NCBI RefSeq assembly: GCF_001238295.1
Contig: NZ_LGXZ01000001.1
Location: 544,163-608,162 of the forward strand
Origin: Ruegeria sp. 6PALISEP08
GTDB lineage: Bacteria > Pseudomonadota > Alphaproteobacteria > Rhodobacterales > Rhodobacteraceae
Direction: 5' to 3'
DNA length: 64,000 nucleotides
A model generated the notes under the pieces. That model was given only the letters and a program-made list of their open reading frames with translations. It was not told the origin of the DNA and did no database searches. Of the stretch, positions 49,247-58,325 are shown piece by piece. A program made the position numbers and the translations under genes. Numbering within the stretch: position 1 is the first letter of the stretch; each line of letters starts with the position of its first letter.

Positions 49247-51304
49247 ATGTCACTAATGACCACCGACCCTCTTGTCGTCTTTACGCCCTCTGGCAAACGC
49301 GGGCATTTTCCCGTCGGCACCCCGATATTGACCGCGGCCCGCCAATTGGGCGTGGATCTGGATTCGGTCTGCGGCGGGCGTGGAATCTGCTCCAAGTGTC
49401 AGATCACCCCAAGCTATGGCGAGTTTCCCAAGCATGGCGTCACTGTGTCCGAAAACGCGCTGAGCGAATGGAACGCGGTTGAACAGCGCTATGACGAAAA
49501 GCGTGGCCTGAAACCGGGTCGTCGTCTGGGATGTCAGGCGTCGGTTCAAGGCGATGTGGTGATCGATGTCCCGCCCGAAAGTCAAGTGCACCGTCAGGTT
49601 GTGCGCAAAGCCGCGGCGGCCCGCGCCATCACCATGGATCCCGCGACACGCCTGTATTTCGTGGTCGTCGAAGAACCCGACATGCACTCACCCACCGGTG
49701 ATCTGGAGCGGTTGGAACGTGCCCTGCGCGAACAATGGCAGATCGAGGCTATCACAGCAGATCTGTCGCTGTTGACCAAGCTGCAACCGGTTCTGCGCAA
49801 GGGGAAGTGGGAGGTCACGGTGGCCGTTCACAAAGGTCACAACGACAACGTCGCCCGCATTGTCGAAATCTGGCCCGGCCTGCATGAAGGTGGGCTTTAT
49901 GGTCTGGCGATCGACCTCGGTTCGACCACGATTGCGGCCCACCTGACCGATCTTGAAACGGGTGAGGTCAAGGCGTCGTCGGGTCTGATGAATCCGCAAA
50001 TCCGGTTTGGCGAAGACCTGATGAGCCGTGTTTCATATTCGATGATGAACCCGGGCGGCGATCAGGAGATGACCAGGGCCGTGCGCGAGGCGATCAACGA
50101 CCTGACCACTTCAATCGCCGAAGAGGCCGAGATCGACGCTGCACTGATCGTGGAAACCGTGTTTGTCTGTAACCCGGTCATGCACCATTTGCTGTTGGGT
50201 CTGGATCCGGTCGAATTAGGGCAAGCACCTTTTGCTCTGGCCACTTCGGAAAGCATGTCCCTGCCCGCGCGTGAAATGGATCTGACCACCATGAACCCCC
50301 GTGCGCAGGTCTATATACTGCCCTGCATCGCAGGCCACGTGGGTGCGGACTGTGCCGCTGTGGCGCTGTCGGAAGAGCCAGGCAAATCCGAGGATCTGGT
50401 GTTGATTGTGGACGTCGGCACCAATGCGGAAATCCTGCTGGGCAACACCAGCCGCGTTCTGGCCTGTTCCTCGCCCACCGGGCCAGCGTTTGAAGGTGCT
50501 CAGATCAGTTCCGGCCAGCGCGCCGCGCCTGGCGCCATCGAGCGGATTGAGATTGACCCTGTCACAAAAGAACCCCGCTTCAGCGTGATCGGGTCCGAGA
50601 AATGGTCGGATGAGGACGGGTTTGACCTCGACATCGCCACCACGGGCATCACCGGCATCTGCGGTTCCGGTATCATCGAAGCCGTGGCCGAAATGCGTAT
50701 CGCCGGTTTGCTGGACGAAAGCGGATTGATTGGCTCGGCCGAGCAGACCGGAACCGCGCGCTGCGTCCCCGAAGGCCGCACCAATGCCTATCTTATCCAC
50801 GATTCCAGCGCTGAAGGCGGCCCGCGCATCACGGTCACCCAGGGCGACATTCGCGCCATCCAGCTTGCGAAATCGGCGCTCTATGCCGGTGCGCGCCTGC
50901 TGATGGATGAGATGGATGTCGACCGCGTGGACCGTGTGGTTCTGGCCGGCGCGTTCGGGGCGCATATCTCGACCAAACACGCAATGGTTCTGGGGATGAT
51001 CCCGGATGCGCCGCTGGACAAGGTCTCAAGCGCGGGAAACGCCGCAGGGACTGGTGCGCGTATTGCACTGTGCAATATCGGCGCACGGTCCGAGATTGAA
51101 CGCGTGGTGCGCGAGATCACGAAAATCGAAACCGCCATCGAACCCAAGTTCCAGGATCACTTCGTCGCGGCCAACGCAATCCCGCATAAAACTGATCCGT
51201 TCCCGGAACTGGCACAGGTTGTCACGTTGCCCCGTCCCAGTTTCAACACCGGGGGGGGTGAAACCGAAGGGGGCGGCGGGCGTCGCCGCAGGCGTCGCGG
51301 CTAA
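49247..51304 (+). CDS. RACo-like corrinoid activation ATPase (ferredoxin plus ASKHA/DUF4445)
   Basis: A 685-residue protein. Residues ~8-100 form a 2Fe-2S ferredoxin with ligands Cys42, Cys48, Cys51 and Cys96. The rest is the RACo middle and ASKHA ATPase (DLGSTTIAAHLTDLETG, IVDVGTNAEILLGN, ITGICGSGIIEAVAEM). RACo proteins use ATP to re-reduce inactive Co(II) corrinoid proteins of methyltransferase systems. No corrinoid protein or methyltransferase gene is next to it here, and the C-terminus ends in a Gly/Arg-rich tail (GGGRRRRRRG). Confidence 0.85.
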   Translation: MSLMTTDPLVVFTPSGKRGHFPVGTPILTAARQLGVDLDSVCGGRGICSKCQITPSYGEFPKHGVTVSENALSEWNAVEQRYDEKRGLKPGRRLGCQASVQGDVVIDVPPESQVHRQVVRKAAAARAITMDPATRLYFVVVEEPDMHSPTGDLERLERALREQWQIEAITADLSLLTKLQPVLRKGKWEVTVAVHKGHNDNVARIVEIWPGLHEGGLYGLAIDLGSTTIAAHLTDLETGEVKASSGLMNPQIRFGEDLMSRVSYSMMNPGGDQEMTRAVREAINDLTTSIAEEAEIDAALIVETVFVCNPVMHHLLLGLDPVELGQAPFALATSESMSLPAREMDLTTMNPRAQVYILPCIAGHVGADCAAVALSEEPGKSEDLVLIVDVGTNAEILLGNTSRVLACSSPTGPAFEGAQISSGQRAAPGAIERIEIDPVTKEPRFSVIGSEKWSDEDGFDLDIATTGITGICGSGIIEAVAEMRIAGLLDESGLIGSAEQTGTARCVPEGRTNAYLIHDSSAEGGPRITVTQGDIRAIQLAKSALYAGARLLMDEMDVDRVDRVVLAGAFGAHISTKHAMVLGMIPDAPLDKVSSAGNAAGTGARIALCNIGARSEIERVVREITKIETAIEPKFQDHFVAANAIPHKTDPFPELAQVVTLPRPSFNTGGGETEGGGGRRRRRRG

Positions 51305-51312
51305 CCAAGAAA

Positions 51313-51347
51313 TGGAACGACCCGGGAATCCTCTCCGGGTCGTTCCA
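51313..51347. terminator. Convergent terminator hairpin
   Basis: TGGAACGACCCGG and CCGGGTCGTTCCA form a 13-bp stem after the RACo-like gene, 44 bases beyond the end of the leftward hps operon. The T content after it is modest. Confidence 0.8.
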
Positions 51348-51390
51348 TCATTTCATTTCGGTATCCTTGGATCTTTAGGCGCGGAAGCCG

Positions 51391-51801
51391 CTATTGCCTT
51401 CGATGCACGTGAACAGCGCAAGGTGCGTGACGGACAACACGTGAAGCTGTCGATCCAAGAAAATAGTCGCTCAGCCCCGGTTTGTGAGAACCGATGACAA
51501 TGCAATCCACCTCATTGTCGACTGCATAATCGATGATTGTTCGGGCTGTATGACCTTTGACGATCACGGGTTTAACCCCCGACAACCCTTCGACCTTTTT
51601 CAGCAATGTCAGTCGCGCACGATCAAACCCTTCGGCAACAACGGATTTGTCCAGAAAGGCGCTGACCGACCCATGTGGCATCTCGTAAACGTGCAAAGCA
51701 ATGATCTCGGCTTCGTTTTCCGTCAATGCGCGCGCAACATCCAGCGTGTGTTGCGATAGGCCATGATCCAAAGCCATCGGAACAAGGACTTTCTTATACA
51801 T
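51391..51801 (-). CDS. Universal stress protein (UspA family)
   Basis: A 136-residue protein of the Usp fold: MYKKVLVPMALDHG at the N-terminus and GSHKPGLSDYFLGSTASRVVRHAPCAVHVHR, the ATP-binding G-2X-G-9X-G(S/T) signature, at the end. It follows the hps dehydrogenases by 23 bases and is the last gene of that operon. Usp genes often accompany TRAP transporters in roseobacters; its role is unclear. Confidence 0.88.
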   Translation of the reverse strand: MYKKVLVPMALDHGLSQHTLDVARALTENEAEIIALHVYEMPHGSVSAFLDKSVVAEGFDRARLTLLKKVEGLSGVKPVIVKGHTARTIIDYAVDNEVDCIVIGSHKPGLSDYFLGSTASRVVRHAPCAVHVHRRQ

Positions 51802-51824
51802 AGAGGCCTCCAAATGTGGCGGGG

Positions 51825-52805
51825 CTATGCCCAGGGTCTCAGGATAATCTTAGGAGCGGCCACAGTACCAGAGCGGATATCACGAAATGCCTGTGCGCCG
51901 TCTGCCAAGGCACGCTCCTCTACCCAGTCCAACGCGCCAAGCCGCCCGTCAAAGATAGCGTCGGCAGTCTGGCGGAAATCCTGCGCGGTGTAGGTATACG
52001 AGCCGATGAAGGTGATTTCCTGCAAGGTCATGCGGCGCACGTCCAAACCGCCGGTATCTTCGCCCAGGCCAACATGAACAATCACGCCGCCGGGATCTGC
52101 AACGGCAGATGCAACAGATCGCGTGGCCGCATACCCCACGGCATCAATGACAAGCGAATAGTTCCCTATCGCGGCGTCCGTGACTTCAAAATCTTCAATG
52201 CGCTGCAAATGCGATCTTCGCAAAGCATTGGGTTCCGTGATGGTGACATCATCGGCCCCCATCGCGCGCAAGGCCAGTGCAGCGGCCAATCCAATCGCGC
52301 CTCCACCAATGACCAGGGCCTTACGGGACATCGCCGGATGCAACGACTCAAGTCCCAGCCGTACCGCGTGCCAGCTAACGGCCAGTGGTTCCGCCAAAGC
52401 GGCTTTGGCGAACGAGACATGATCTGGTACAACAACCAGATTTCTGTCCGGCATCGAGACAAACTGCGCAAAGGCCCCTTCCCGCGGCGGCATCGAGATG
52501 ATTTGACGATCGGGGCACAGGTTTTCCCGGCCCGCGACGCAAGCTGGACATTGACCGCAGTTCACCAGCGGATTGATCGTCACTCGATCTCCGGCGCGCA
52601 AACCTTCGACAATCATCCCGGCGGCCTCGTGGCCTAGGATCAAAGGGGCCGGACGACGCGCATCATGGCCAAGATAGGCGTGCATGTCCGATCCGCAGAT
52701 ACCGGCGGCCTCGACCCGGATCAAATGCTCAGACGCGTCAGGCACGGAATTTGGGACATCGCCGAATTCCATCTGCTCCACGCCTTTGTACACCAGTGCT
52801 TTCAT
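51825..52805 (-). CDS. hpsP: Zinc-dependent alcohol dehydrogenase, putative HpsP
   Basis: A 326-residue MDR enzyme. Catalytic zinc ligands are in GICGSDMHAYLGHD and GHEAAG; the structural zinc loop is CGQCPACVAGRENLC; the NAD site is VIGGGAIGLAAALALRAMG. In DHPS catabolism of Cupriavidus pinatubonensis and Ruegeria pomeroyi, HpsO and HpsP interconvert R- and S-2,3-dihydroxypropane-1-sulfonate by oxidation and reduction. The name follows gene order (N-O-P) and context. It overlaps hpsO by 4 bases. Confidence 0.75.
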   Translation of the reverse strand: MKALVYKGVEQMEFGDVPNSVPDASEHLIRVEAAGICGSDMHAYLGHDARRPAPLILGHEAAGMIVEGLRAGDRVTINPLVNCGQCPACVAGRENLCPDRQIISMPPREGAFAQFVSMPDRNLVVVPDHVSFAKAALAEPLAVSWHAVRLGLESLHPAMSRKALVIGGGAIGLAAALALRAMGADDVTITEPNALRRSHLQRIEDFEVTDAAIGNYSLVIDAVGYAATRSVASAVADPGGVIVHVGLGEDTGGLDVRRMTLQEITFIGSYTYTAQDFRQTADAIFDGRLGALDWVEERALADGAQAFRDIRSGTVAAPKIILRPWA

Positions 52806-53563
52806 TTGGCTGTAAACCCTCCGTCCACCATCAAGACTTGTCCGGTTACATAGTCAGAGGCTTGCGAGCACAAAAACAAGATCGGCCCATCTATGTCCTG
52901 CATCCGACCATTGCGCCCAATGCAGGTTTGCGCGGCATTCCGCTTGGAACGCTCGGGGTCGTCAAAAACGGCTTGCGTAAGCTCGGTGGGAAAGAACCCG
53001 GGACCAATGGCGTTGGCGGTAATCCCATAAGGCGACCATGCCTCGGCCATGGCTCGGGTCAATTGCCCGACACCCGCCTTCGTCGCGCCATAGGCGATAC
53101 CACCGGGAAAAGCGCGCGTTGTTTGCAGCGAGGCGAAGTTTACAATGCGGCCCCAACCTTTCACCCTCATCGCAGGCACCATGGCCTGACTTAGAAAAAA
53201 AGGCGCGCTGAGGTTCAGCGCCAGCGTGGCATCCCACCCGTTTGGTGTTACATCATCAGCGACCTCGCGCGTGTTTATCCCGGCTGCATGGACCAGAATG
53301 TCAGGCGCGCCGAACTTTGCGTCCACAGCTTCGACCAGGCCATTGATCCCGTCTCGGTCCGCGACATCGGCCACCACCGAAGCAGCCCCGGACCCAATCT
53401 CGGCCCGCATCTGCGCCAACGCATCTTCACGCCGCGCTACGCCGACAATCTGCGCGCCTGCGGCAGCAAGCGCGCGCGCAACCTGCCGACCCAGCCCCGA
53501 ACTTGCCCCGGTAACGCAGGCCACCCTGCCCGTCAGGTCAAACAAAGCGCGCGGGTCATCCAT
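52802..53563 (-). CDS. hpsO: SDR-family dehydrogenase, putative HpsO
   Basis: A 253-residue short-chain dehydrogenase: NAD(P)-binding GASSGLGRQVARAL, the HAAGI (NNAG-type) motif, and catalytic Tyr-Lys in YGATK. It would oxidise the secondary alcohol of one DHPS enantiomer, or act in the reverse direction, so that both enantiomers reach HpsN. It overlaps hpsN by 8 bases and hpsP by 4, so it is translationally coupled to both. Confidence 0.75.
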   Translation of the reverse strand: MDDPRALFDLTGRVACVTGASSGLGRQVARALAAAGAQIVGVARREDALAQMRAEIGSGAASVVADVADRDGINGLVEAVDAKFGAPDILVHAAGINTREVADDVTPNGWDATLALNLSAPFFLSQAMVPAMRVKGWGRIVNFASLQTTRAFPGGIAYGATKAGVGQLTRAMAEAWSPYGITANAIGPGFFPTELTQAVFDDPERSKRNAAQTCIGRNGRMQDIDGPILFLCSQASDYVTGQVLMVDGGFTAK

Positions 53564-54869
53564 CGGCGGTCAGATCAAACTGTTCGTCCGGAAAATACTT
53601 GGCCAGACGCACATCCGCGGCGCGTGCGTGCCCCTCCATCCCTTCCAGCCGCGAAATCCGCGCTGTCGCAACGGCAATGGGTTTGGACCCTTCCCGTGTT
53701 GCGCGCTGCCACGTCACGATCTTCATGTACTTATGGACACTCAGACCGCCGGTATAGCTGGCCGCGCCAGAGGTCGGCAGAACGTGGTTGGTTCCGGTGG
53801 CTTTGTCGCCATAAGACACAGTGGTCTCTTCACCCAGAAACAGCGAACCATAGCAAGTCAGCCGGCCCAACCACCAGTCGAGATCCTCGGCCTGAACGGT
53901 CAGGTGTTCGGGCGCGTAGTCATCGGAACAAGCGGCCATTTCTTCGCGATCACCGCAGACGATCACTTCGGCATAGTCTCTCCAAGCGGCGGCGGCATTT
54001 TCCCTGTTCAGCTCGGGCAGGTCGTCGATCAATTGCGGCACCAGTTCCATCACGTTCTGAGCCAGAGTGCGATCGTCCGTCACCAGCCAAACCGGCGAGT
54101 TGTATCCGTGTTCGGCCTGACTGACCAAATCGGTTGCGACCACGTGGGCATCAGCACTTTTATCGGCCAGGATCAGGCTGTCGGTTGGCCCCGCGATCAT
54201 GTCGATGCCTACCTTGCCGTAGAGGATGCGCTTGGCCTCGGCCACGAACTGGTTGCCGGGACCCACGAGGATATTCGCCCGTGGCAGGCCAAACAGGCCA
54301 TAGGTCATCGCGGCCACGCCCTGCACACCGCCCATCGCCAGAATACTGTCGGCCCCGCAAATATGGGCAGCATAGACGATCGCAGGTGCCACGCCTTCGC
54401 CCGGACGGGGTGGAGAGCACGCGGTGATGTGGCGACACCCGGCCACCTTGGCCGTGGTTACCGTCATGATCGCGCTGGCGACATGGCTGTAGCGCCCGCC
54501 TGGCACATAGCAACCCGCCGCATCAACCGGGATAGCCTTTTGCCCTGCAACAACGCCGGGCACGATCTCAGTCTCGACATCTGACACGGTGGCCTTTTGC
54601 GTCTCGGCAAAGCGGCGTACGTTGTCATGGGCAAAACGGATATCGGCCTTCAACTTCTCGGGCACCAGGGCGATGGCGGCGTCGATCTCCTCCTGGGTCA
54701 TCAGGACATTGCCTTCGAACTTGTCGAATTTGACGGCGTATTCCAATGCCTTGGCGTCGCCTCCGGTCTCGATTTCAGACAGGATAGTCTTAACCGTATC
54801 ATGCACCTCGGTCGCATGAGACTCCGCCGTCAAGGTTGCCTTTTTCAGATAGTCACGCGGCATGTTCAA
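53556..54869 (-). CDS. hpsN: Sulfopropanediol 3-dehydrogenase HpsN (histidinol dehydrogenase family)
   Basis: A 437-residue zinc enzyme related to histidinol dehydrogenase: VAGCRHITACSPPRPGEGVAPA, GADSILAMGGVQGVAAMTYG, RANILVGPGNQFVAEAKR and GPTDSLILADKSA are family blocks. It is not with his genes but between a TRAP transporter and two dehydrogenase genes, the arrangement known for HpsN. HpsN oxidises (R)-DHPS to (R)-sulfolactate with two NAD+. A true HisD would normally lie beside hisG/hisC-type genes, which are absent. Confidence 0.87.
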   Translation of the reverse strand: MNMPRDYLKKATLTAESHATEVHDTVKTILSEIETGGDAKALEYAVKFDKFEGNVLMTQEEIDAAIALVPEKLKADIRFAHDNVRRFAETQKATVSDVETEIVPGVVAGQKAIPVDAAGCYVPGGRYSHVASAIMTVTTAKVAGCRHITACSPPRPGEGVAPAIVYAAHICGADSILAMGGVQGVAAMTYGLFGLPRANILVGPGNQFVAEAKRILYGKVGIDMIAGPTDSLILADKSADAHVVATDLVSQAEHGYNSPVWLVTDDRTLAQNVMELVPQLIDDLPELNRENAAAAWRDYAEVIVCGDREEMAACSDDYAPEHLTVQAEDLDWWLGRLTCYGSLFLGEETTVSYGDKATGTNHVLPTSGAASYTGGLSVHKYMKIVTWQRATREGSKPIAVATARISRLEGMEGHARAADVRLAKYFPDEQFDLTADG

Positions 54870-54875
54870 CAGGTC

Positions 54876-56204
54876 CTATTGGTAGATTTCAGGAAGCAAG
54901 GTGGTCGAGACAGCTGGTACGTAGGCAATCAAGAGCACCACGATCAGCATGGTCAATACGAAGGGCACAGCCCGGGCGGCAATCTTCAGAATCGACTCTC
55001 CGGTAATGCCAGATACAACGAACAGGTTCAGACCCAGCGGAGGCGTGATGAAACCAACACCCAGCGCGGTGATCATCATTATGCAGAACTGAATCTCATT
55101 CATTCCGATATTATCCGCCAGCGGTTTCAAGATCGGCGCCAGGATCACAATATTGGGCGTCGTCTCCATAACACAGCCCGCAGCGATCAGAATGCCGATC
55201 ATCAACAGGATCAGCAGATAGGGATCGTCGGTCATTGCCGTTATCGAGGTCACAAAACCCTGCGGAACCCCCATGATCGCCAGCGCCTCGGCCAGTGGTG
55301 CAGAGAAGGCGATGATCGGCAGGATTACCCCGTTTACCTTGGCAGAACTGACCAGCATCGACGGAAAATCGGCCAGTGTCAGTGTGCGCAGGATGAACCC
55401 CATGATGATAGTGACAACAACTGCAGTCGCACCGGCCTCGGTCGGCGTCAGGCGGCCCGAGAAGATGCCGTAGAAAATGATACCCGGCACGATGAAGGCG
55501 TACCAACCAGATTTCAGGGCCTTGCCCAGATTGGACAACCATTCACTCATGGTCATCAGTCCACCACCTTCATAAGCATATAGACGGTTCATGATGATGT
55601 TGGTGATCAGGATCGACACCAGAATGGCCAGACCGGGGATCAATGCGGCCAGAAACAGGGTCGAGGCGGAAATACCCAGTACAAGCCCGATGATGATGTA
55701 TGCAATCGACGGTGGGATCAGAATACCGGTGCAGGCCCCTGCCGCGACCAGAGCACAGGCATAAGGGCGCGGATAACCGCTTTCGACCAGACGATTAATG
55801 GTCATTCGTCCCACAGCTGCAGCCCCTGCAGCATCCGAACCCGAGATTGCAGCAAACATGCCGCAGACCAGCACCGTAGCCGACCCGAAGCCGCCTTTGG
55901 CAAAGCACGTCAGTGCCTCGGCCACGTCCAGAAATTTACGCGACAATCCTGTTCGAACCAGAACGTCCCCGGTTAGAATGAACAGGGGCACGGCAGTTAG
56001 AGCAAAGGCATCGATACCAGTGAACAGGCTCTCGCCCACCAGGCTTAGCGGCAGGTCGCCGGACATGATCAGCATCACGATGGCTGCCGACCCAATGGCG
56101 GCCCATACGGGCACAGCCATGGCGATCAAAGCAACGAACAGGATCACCGGGACATAAAAGTCCCAGCCCAGTTCAACGGTTTGATTGAGTGAGTTCCAAA
56201 GCAT
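54876..56204 (-). CDS. hpsM: TRAP transporter large permease (DctM), putative HpsM
   Basis: A 442-residue inner-membrane protein with about twelve hydrophobic spans. DctM motifs include FALTAVPLFILTGDVLVRTGLS, SGSDAAGAAAVGRMTINRL, and late in the chain TPPLGLNLFVVSGITGES. It forms the sodium-driven channel for the substrate delivered by the DctP protein. It lies 11 bases after the small permease gene and 6 before hpsN. Confidence 0.9.
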   Translation of the reverse strand: MLWNSLNQTVELGWDFYVPVILFVALIAMAVPVWAAIGSAAIVMLIMSGDLPLSLVGESLFTGIDAFALTAVPLFILTGDVLVRTGLSRKFLDVAEALTCFAKGGFGSATVLVCGMFAAISGSDAAGAAAVGRMTINRLVESGYPRPYACALVAAGACTGILIPPSIAYIIIGLVLGISASTLFLAALIPGLAILVSILITNIIMNRLYAYEGGGLMTMSEWLSNLGKALKSGWYAFIVPGIIFYGIFSGRLTPTEAGATAVVVTIIMGFILRTLTLADFPSMLVSSAKVNGVILPIIAFSAPLAEALAIMGVPQGFVTSITAMTDDPYLLILLMIGILIAAGCVMETTPNIVILAPILKPLADNIGMNEIQFCIMMITALGVGFITPPLGLNLFVVSGITGESILKIAARAVPFVLTMLIVVLLIAYVPAVSTTLLPEIYQ

Positions 56205-56215
56205 TGCGCGTCTCC

Positions 56216-56728
56216 TCAGTCAAACAACTTGTCGCCTTCGAAGACGGGGGTACCGTCTCGCAGACATTTCAAATCACGCATCAGGGATTGGATCAGTCGC
56301 CAGATCATCAGCGCAAATCCGGTAGGTACAGCCATCAGGAACCAAACTTTTGAAACCCGCAGACCATCCGTCACCGAGCCGAATTTTGCTGAAACATGCA
56401 CCGCTTCATAAGACCAGTAGAGTGCAATAGCAGCCACGGCGAACATCACCAGATCGCCGAAGATATACAGCACCGCCTTGGGACGAGGACTGAGGTAGTG
56501 CATGATGACATCAATACGGATATGGGCGCGTTCCTTGACCGCCGCAGCCGCGCCAATCCAGGCGAGGTAGATAAAGGAATAGCGAACGATCTCTTCGCCC
56601 CAGATTGAAGAATAGGCGAATATCTCACGCCGCAGCACTTCGATCGCCATGGTGATCACCAGCATCACGTAGAACACGAGCAGCAACCAGCGCTCTGCGT
56701 TTCGGTCAAGGTTTTGAAGAATGGTCAT
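56216..56728 (-). CDS. hpsL: TRAP transporter small permease (DctQ), putative HpsL
   Basis: A 170-residue membrane protein with four spans and the DctQ pattern VFYVMLVITMAIEVLRREIF, WGEEIVRYSFIYLAWIGAAAAVKERAHIRIDV. It partners the large permease. A 111-base gap with a strong hairpin separates it from the upstream binding-protein gene. Confidence 0.9.
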   Translation of the reverse strand: MTILQNLDRNAERWLLLVFYVMLVITMAIEVLRREIFAYSSIWGEEIVRYSFIYLAWIGAAAAVKERAHIRIDVIMHYLSPRPKAVLYIFGDLVMFAVAAIALYWSYEAVHVSAKFGSVTDGLRVSKVWFLMAVPTGFALMIWRLIQSLMRDLKCLRDGTPVFEGDKLFD

Positions 56729-56805
56729 CAGATCCCCCGGCGATAGGACAGTGATCCCCTTACCCGGAACGGCAAGAGTATTGCAGTCGGTCTGTGCGAC
56801 AAGGT

Positions 56806-56830
56806 TGTGGACGCCAAAACGGCGTCCACA
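56806..56830 (-). terminator. Intercistronic hairpin between hpsK and hpsL
   Basis: TGTGGACGCC and GGCGTCCACA make a 10-bp stem with a 5-base loop, 10 bases after the hpsK stop and without a T-run. It probably protects or partly terminates the binding-protein mRNA so more of it is made than of the permeases. Confidence 0.7.
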
Positions 56831-56839
56831 GTTTGGGTA

Positions 56840-57985
56840 CTATGCGTCGTGAACGTAGTATTTGCCCTGCGTTCCGGCGGCTTCGACCAGCTTTTCGAAG
56901 TTTTCCATCGACCCGGCCAGCTCGGTCTTGAACGGGTCCCAATCGGCGTTCTGATAGCCACCCGCATCCTGCCATTCGGCCAGTTGATCATCGCTGAGCG
57001 AGTGGAATTCTACGCCCGCCTTGTTCAACTCGGCCATGGCATAAGCACGAGCAGACGGAACCTTGGACAGGTTTTGATGCGCGGTCATTTCAGACCCCCA
57101 CATGATACCGTCCTGAACGTCTGCAGGCATTGAGTTGAACCACTCAAGATTACAGGAATAAACCTGACTGTCCGGCACCGCCTGCGTGAAGGTCACGTGG
57201 CTCAGGATGTCCTTGAAACCGAAGACAAACAGCGCGCCGACAGAAGGATCAAGCGCATCCGCGACACCTTGTTTGATGGCCGAAGGTGTCTCACCCCAGG
57301 CGACAGGTGTCGGGTTGGCGCCAACCATGCGATAATATTGCTGAAGCATCTTTGAGCCGGGAACACGGAACTTGATGCCGCTCATGTCGCCTGGAGTAAT
57401 AACGGCGTTACCACCCTGACGAACTGCAACAACACGCGGATCGATATTCACGTAAAACAGGGCCTTGAAGCCCGCAGCCTCGACCTTGGGATGAACCTCG
57501 TTCTCCCAGGTGTCCGAATGGACAAGGTTGGTGAAACGCTGGTTCGAGCCACAAAGGTACGGCATGTTGATCAGGTCAACGGTCGACGCAAAAGGCGCGA
57601 AGTTCGACAGCGAATGCTGCGCAGCCTGAATGGTTCCGCCCTGCACTTTCTGCACCAGTGAACCACCTGCACCCAACTGCCCGCCCGGTGCCAGTTTGAC
57701 ATAGATCTTACCGTTGGTGGCGTTCTGAATGTTCTCTTTCAGGTCCAGTTGCATGATCGGATAGCTGCGTGATGCGCCCAGCACATAAGCCGTGGCCACA
57801 GTCATCACATGTTCTGCCGCCTGCTCGCGCTCGCGCTCTTCCTTGGCGGTTTGCGCGGCGGCCTCGGACGACCACAACACCCCGCCTGCCCCGGCTACCA
57901 AAGCGGCGGTAAACGCACCACTTGCGCTCAACTTCAGGAAATTACGGCGTTCAGCGGACGCCAGTTCGGTCTTGTCGTTGTTCAT
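56840..57985 (-). CDS. hpsK: TRAP transporter substrate-binding protein (DctP), putative HpsK
   Basis: A 381-residue periplasmic protein. ERRNFLKLSASGAFTAALVAGAG is a twin-arginine signal. The mature part has DctP features (LAPGGQLGAGGSLVQKVQGG, MSGIKFRVPGSKMLQQYYRMVGANPTPVAWGE) including the Arg (KFRVPG) that binds the substrate's acid group. A sulfonate ligand, DHPS, is inferred from the operon. The start at MNNDKTEL fits the signal better than 58000. The small membrane-protein gene upstream ends 24 bases before. Confidence 0.88.
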   Translation of the reverse strand: MNNDKTELASAERRNFLKLSASGAFTAALVAGAGGVLWSSEAAAQTAKEEREREQAAEHVMTVATAYVLGASRSYPIMQLDLKENIQNATNGKIYVKLAPGGQLGAGGSLVQKVQGGTIQAAQHSLSNFAPFASTVDLINMPYLCGSNQRFTNLVHSDTWENEVHPKVEAAGFKALFYVNIDPRVVAVRQGGNAVITPGDMSGIKFRVPGSKMLQQYYRMVGANPTPVAWGETPSAIKQGVADALDPSVGALFVFGFKDILSHVTFTQAVPDSQVYSCNLEWFNSMPADVQDGIMWGSEMTAHQNLSKVPSARAYAMAELNKAGVEFHSLSDDQLAEWQDAGGYQNADWDPFKTELAGSMENFEKLVEAAGTQGKYYVHDA

Positions 57986-58009
57986 GAATTGCCCTCCCAA
58001 GCAAAAAAT

Positions 58010-58195
58010 TCAGCTGCCGTCTGTTGCGTCGCGGTCAGCTTCCTTTTTCAGAATTGCGACAACGAACAAGATCGACGCCGCGAACAGAACCAACATCTCT
58101 CCAACGTCCCCAAGAAACGCGCTGTTCGCATAGGCACCCAGGGCGACGTTGGCGAAGTAGATCGCAAAAACGACAGCAGATGCTGCGACAAACAT
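58010..58195 (-). CDS. Small membrane protein at the head of the hps operon
   Basis: Encodes 61 residues with two hydrophobic segments (MFVAASAVVFAIYFANVALGAY and GDVGEMLVLFAASILFVVAIL) and a charged tail KKEADRDATDGS. It is the first gene after the two LacI-type operators, so it is probably co-regulated with the transporter. Function unknown; similar small proteins accompany other TRAP operons. Confidence 0.7.
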   Translation of the reverse strand: MFVAASAVVFAIYFANVALGAYANSAFLGDVGEMLVLFAASILFVVAILKKEADRDATDGS

Positions 58196-58233
58196 ATTTG
58201 GGACTCCCTACAGAATCGGCTCACCAATCTATT

Positions 58234-58247
58234 TGTAAGCGCTTACA
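58234..58247. promoter_or_regulatory. LacI-family operator 1
   Basis: TGTAAGCGCTTACA is a perfect 14-bp palindrome with the central CG step typical of LacI/GalR operators. It lies 39 bases upstream of the leftward operon's first gene. Confidence 0.85.
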
Positions 58248-58254
58248 TGTTAAA

Positions 58255-58268
58255 TGCAAGCGCTTACA
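58255..58268. promoter_or_regulatory. LacI-family operator 2
   Basis: TGCAAGCGCTTACA differs from operator 1 by one base. The centres are 21 bp apart, two helical turns, so two dimers could bind on one face. It is 58 bases upstream of the regulator gene. Confidence 0.85.
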
Positions 58269-58325
58269 TAGGCACTACCATCGCCCCCAAAAAACGCATA
58301 ACTTAAGGCAAACGGAATAACGGGT

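Noticed and set aside
53556..54869. Histidinol dehydrogenase (HisD) of histidine synthesis
   Set aside because: No his genes nearby; TRAP transporter and dehydrogenase neighbours match HpsN instead.
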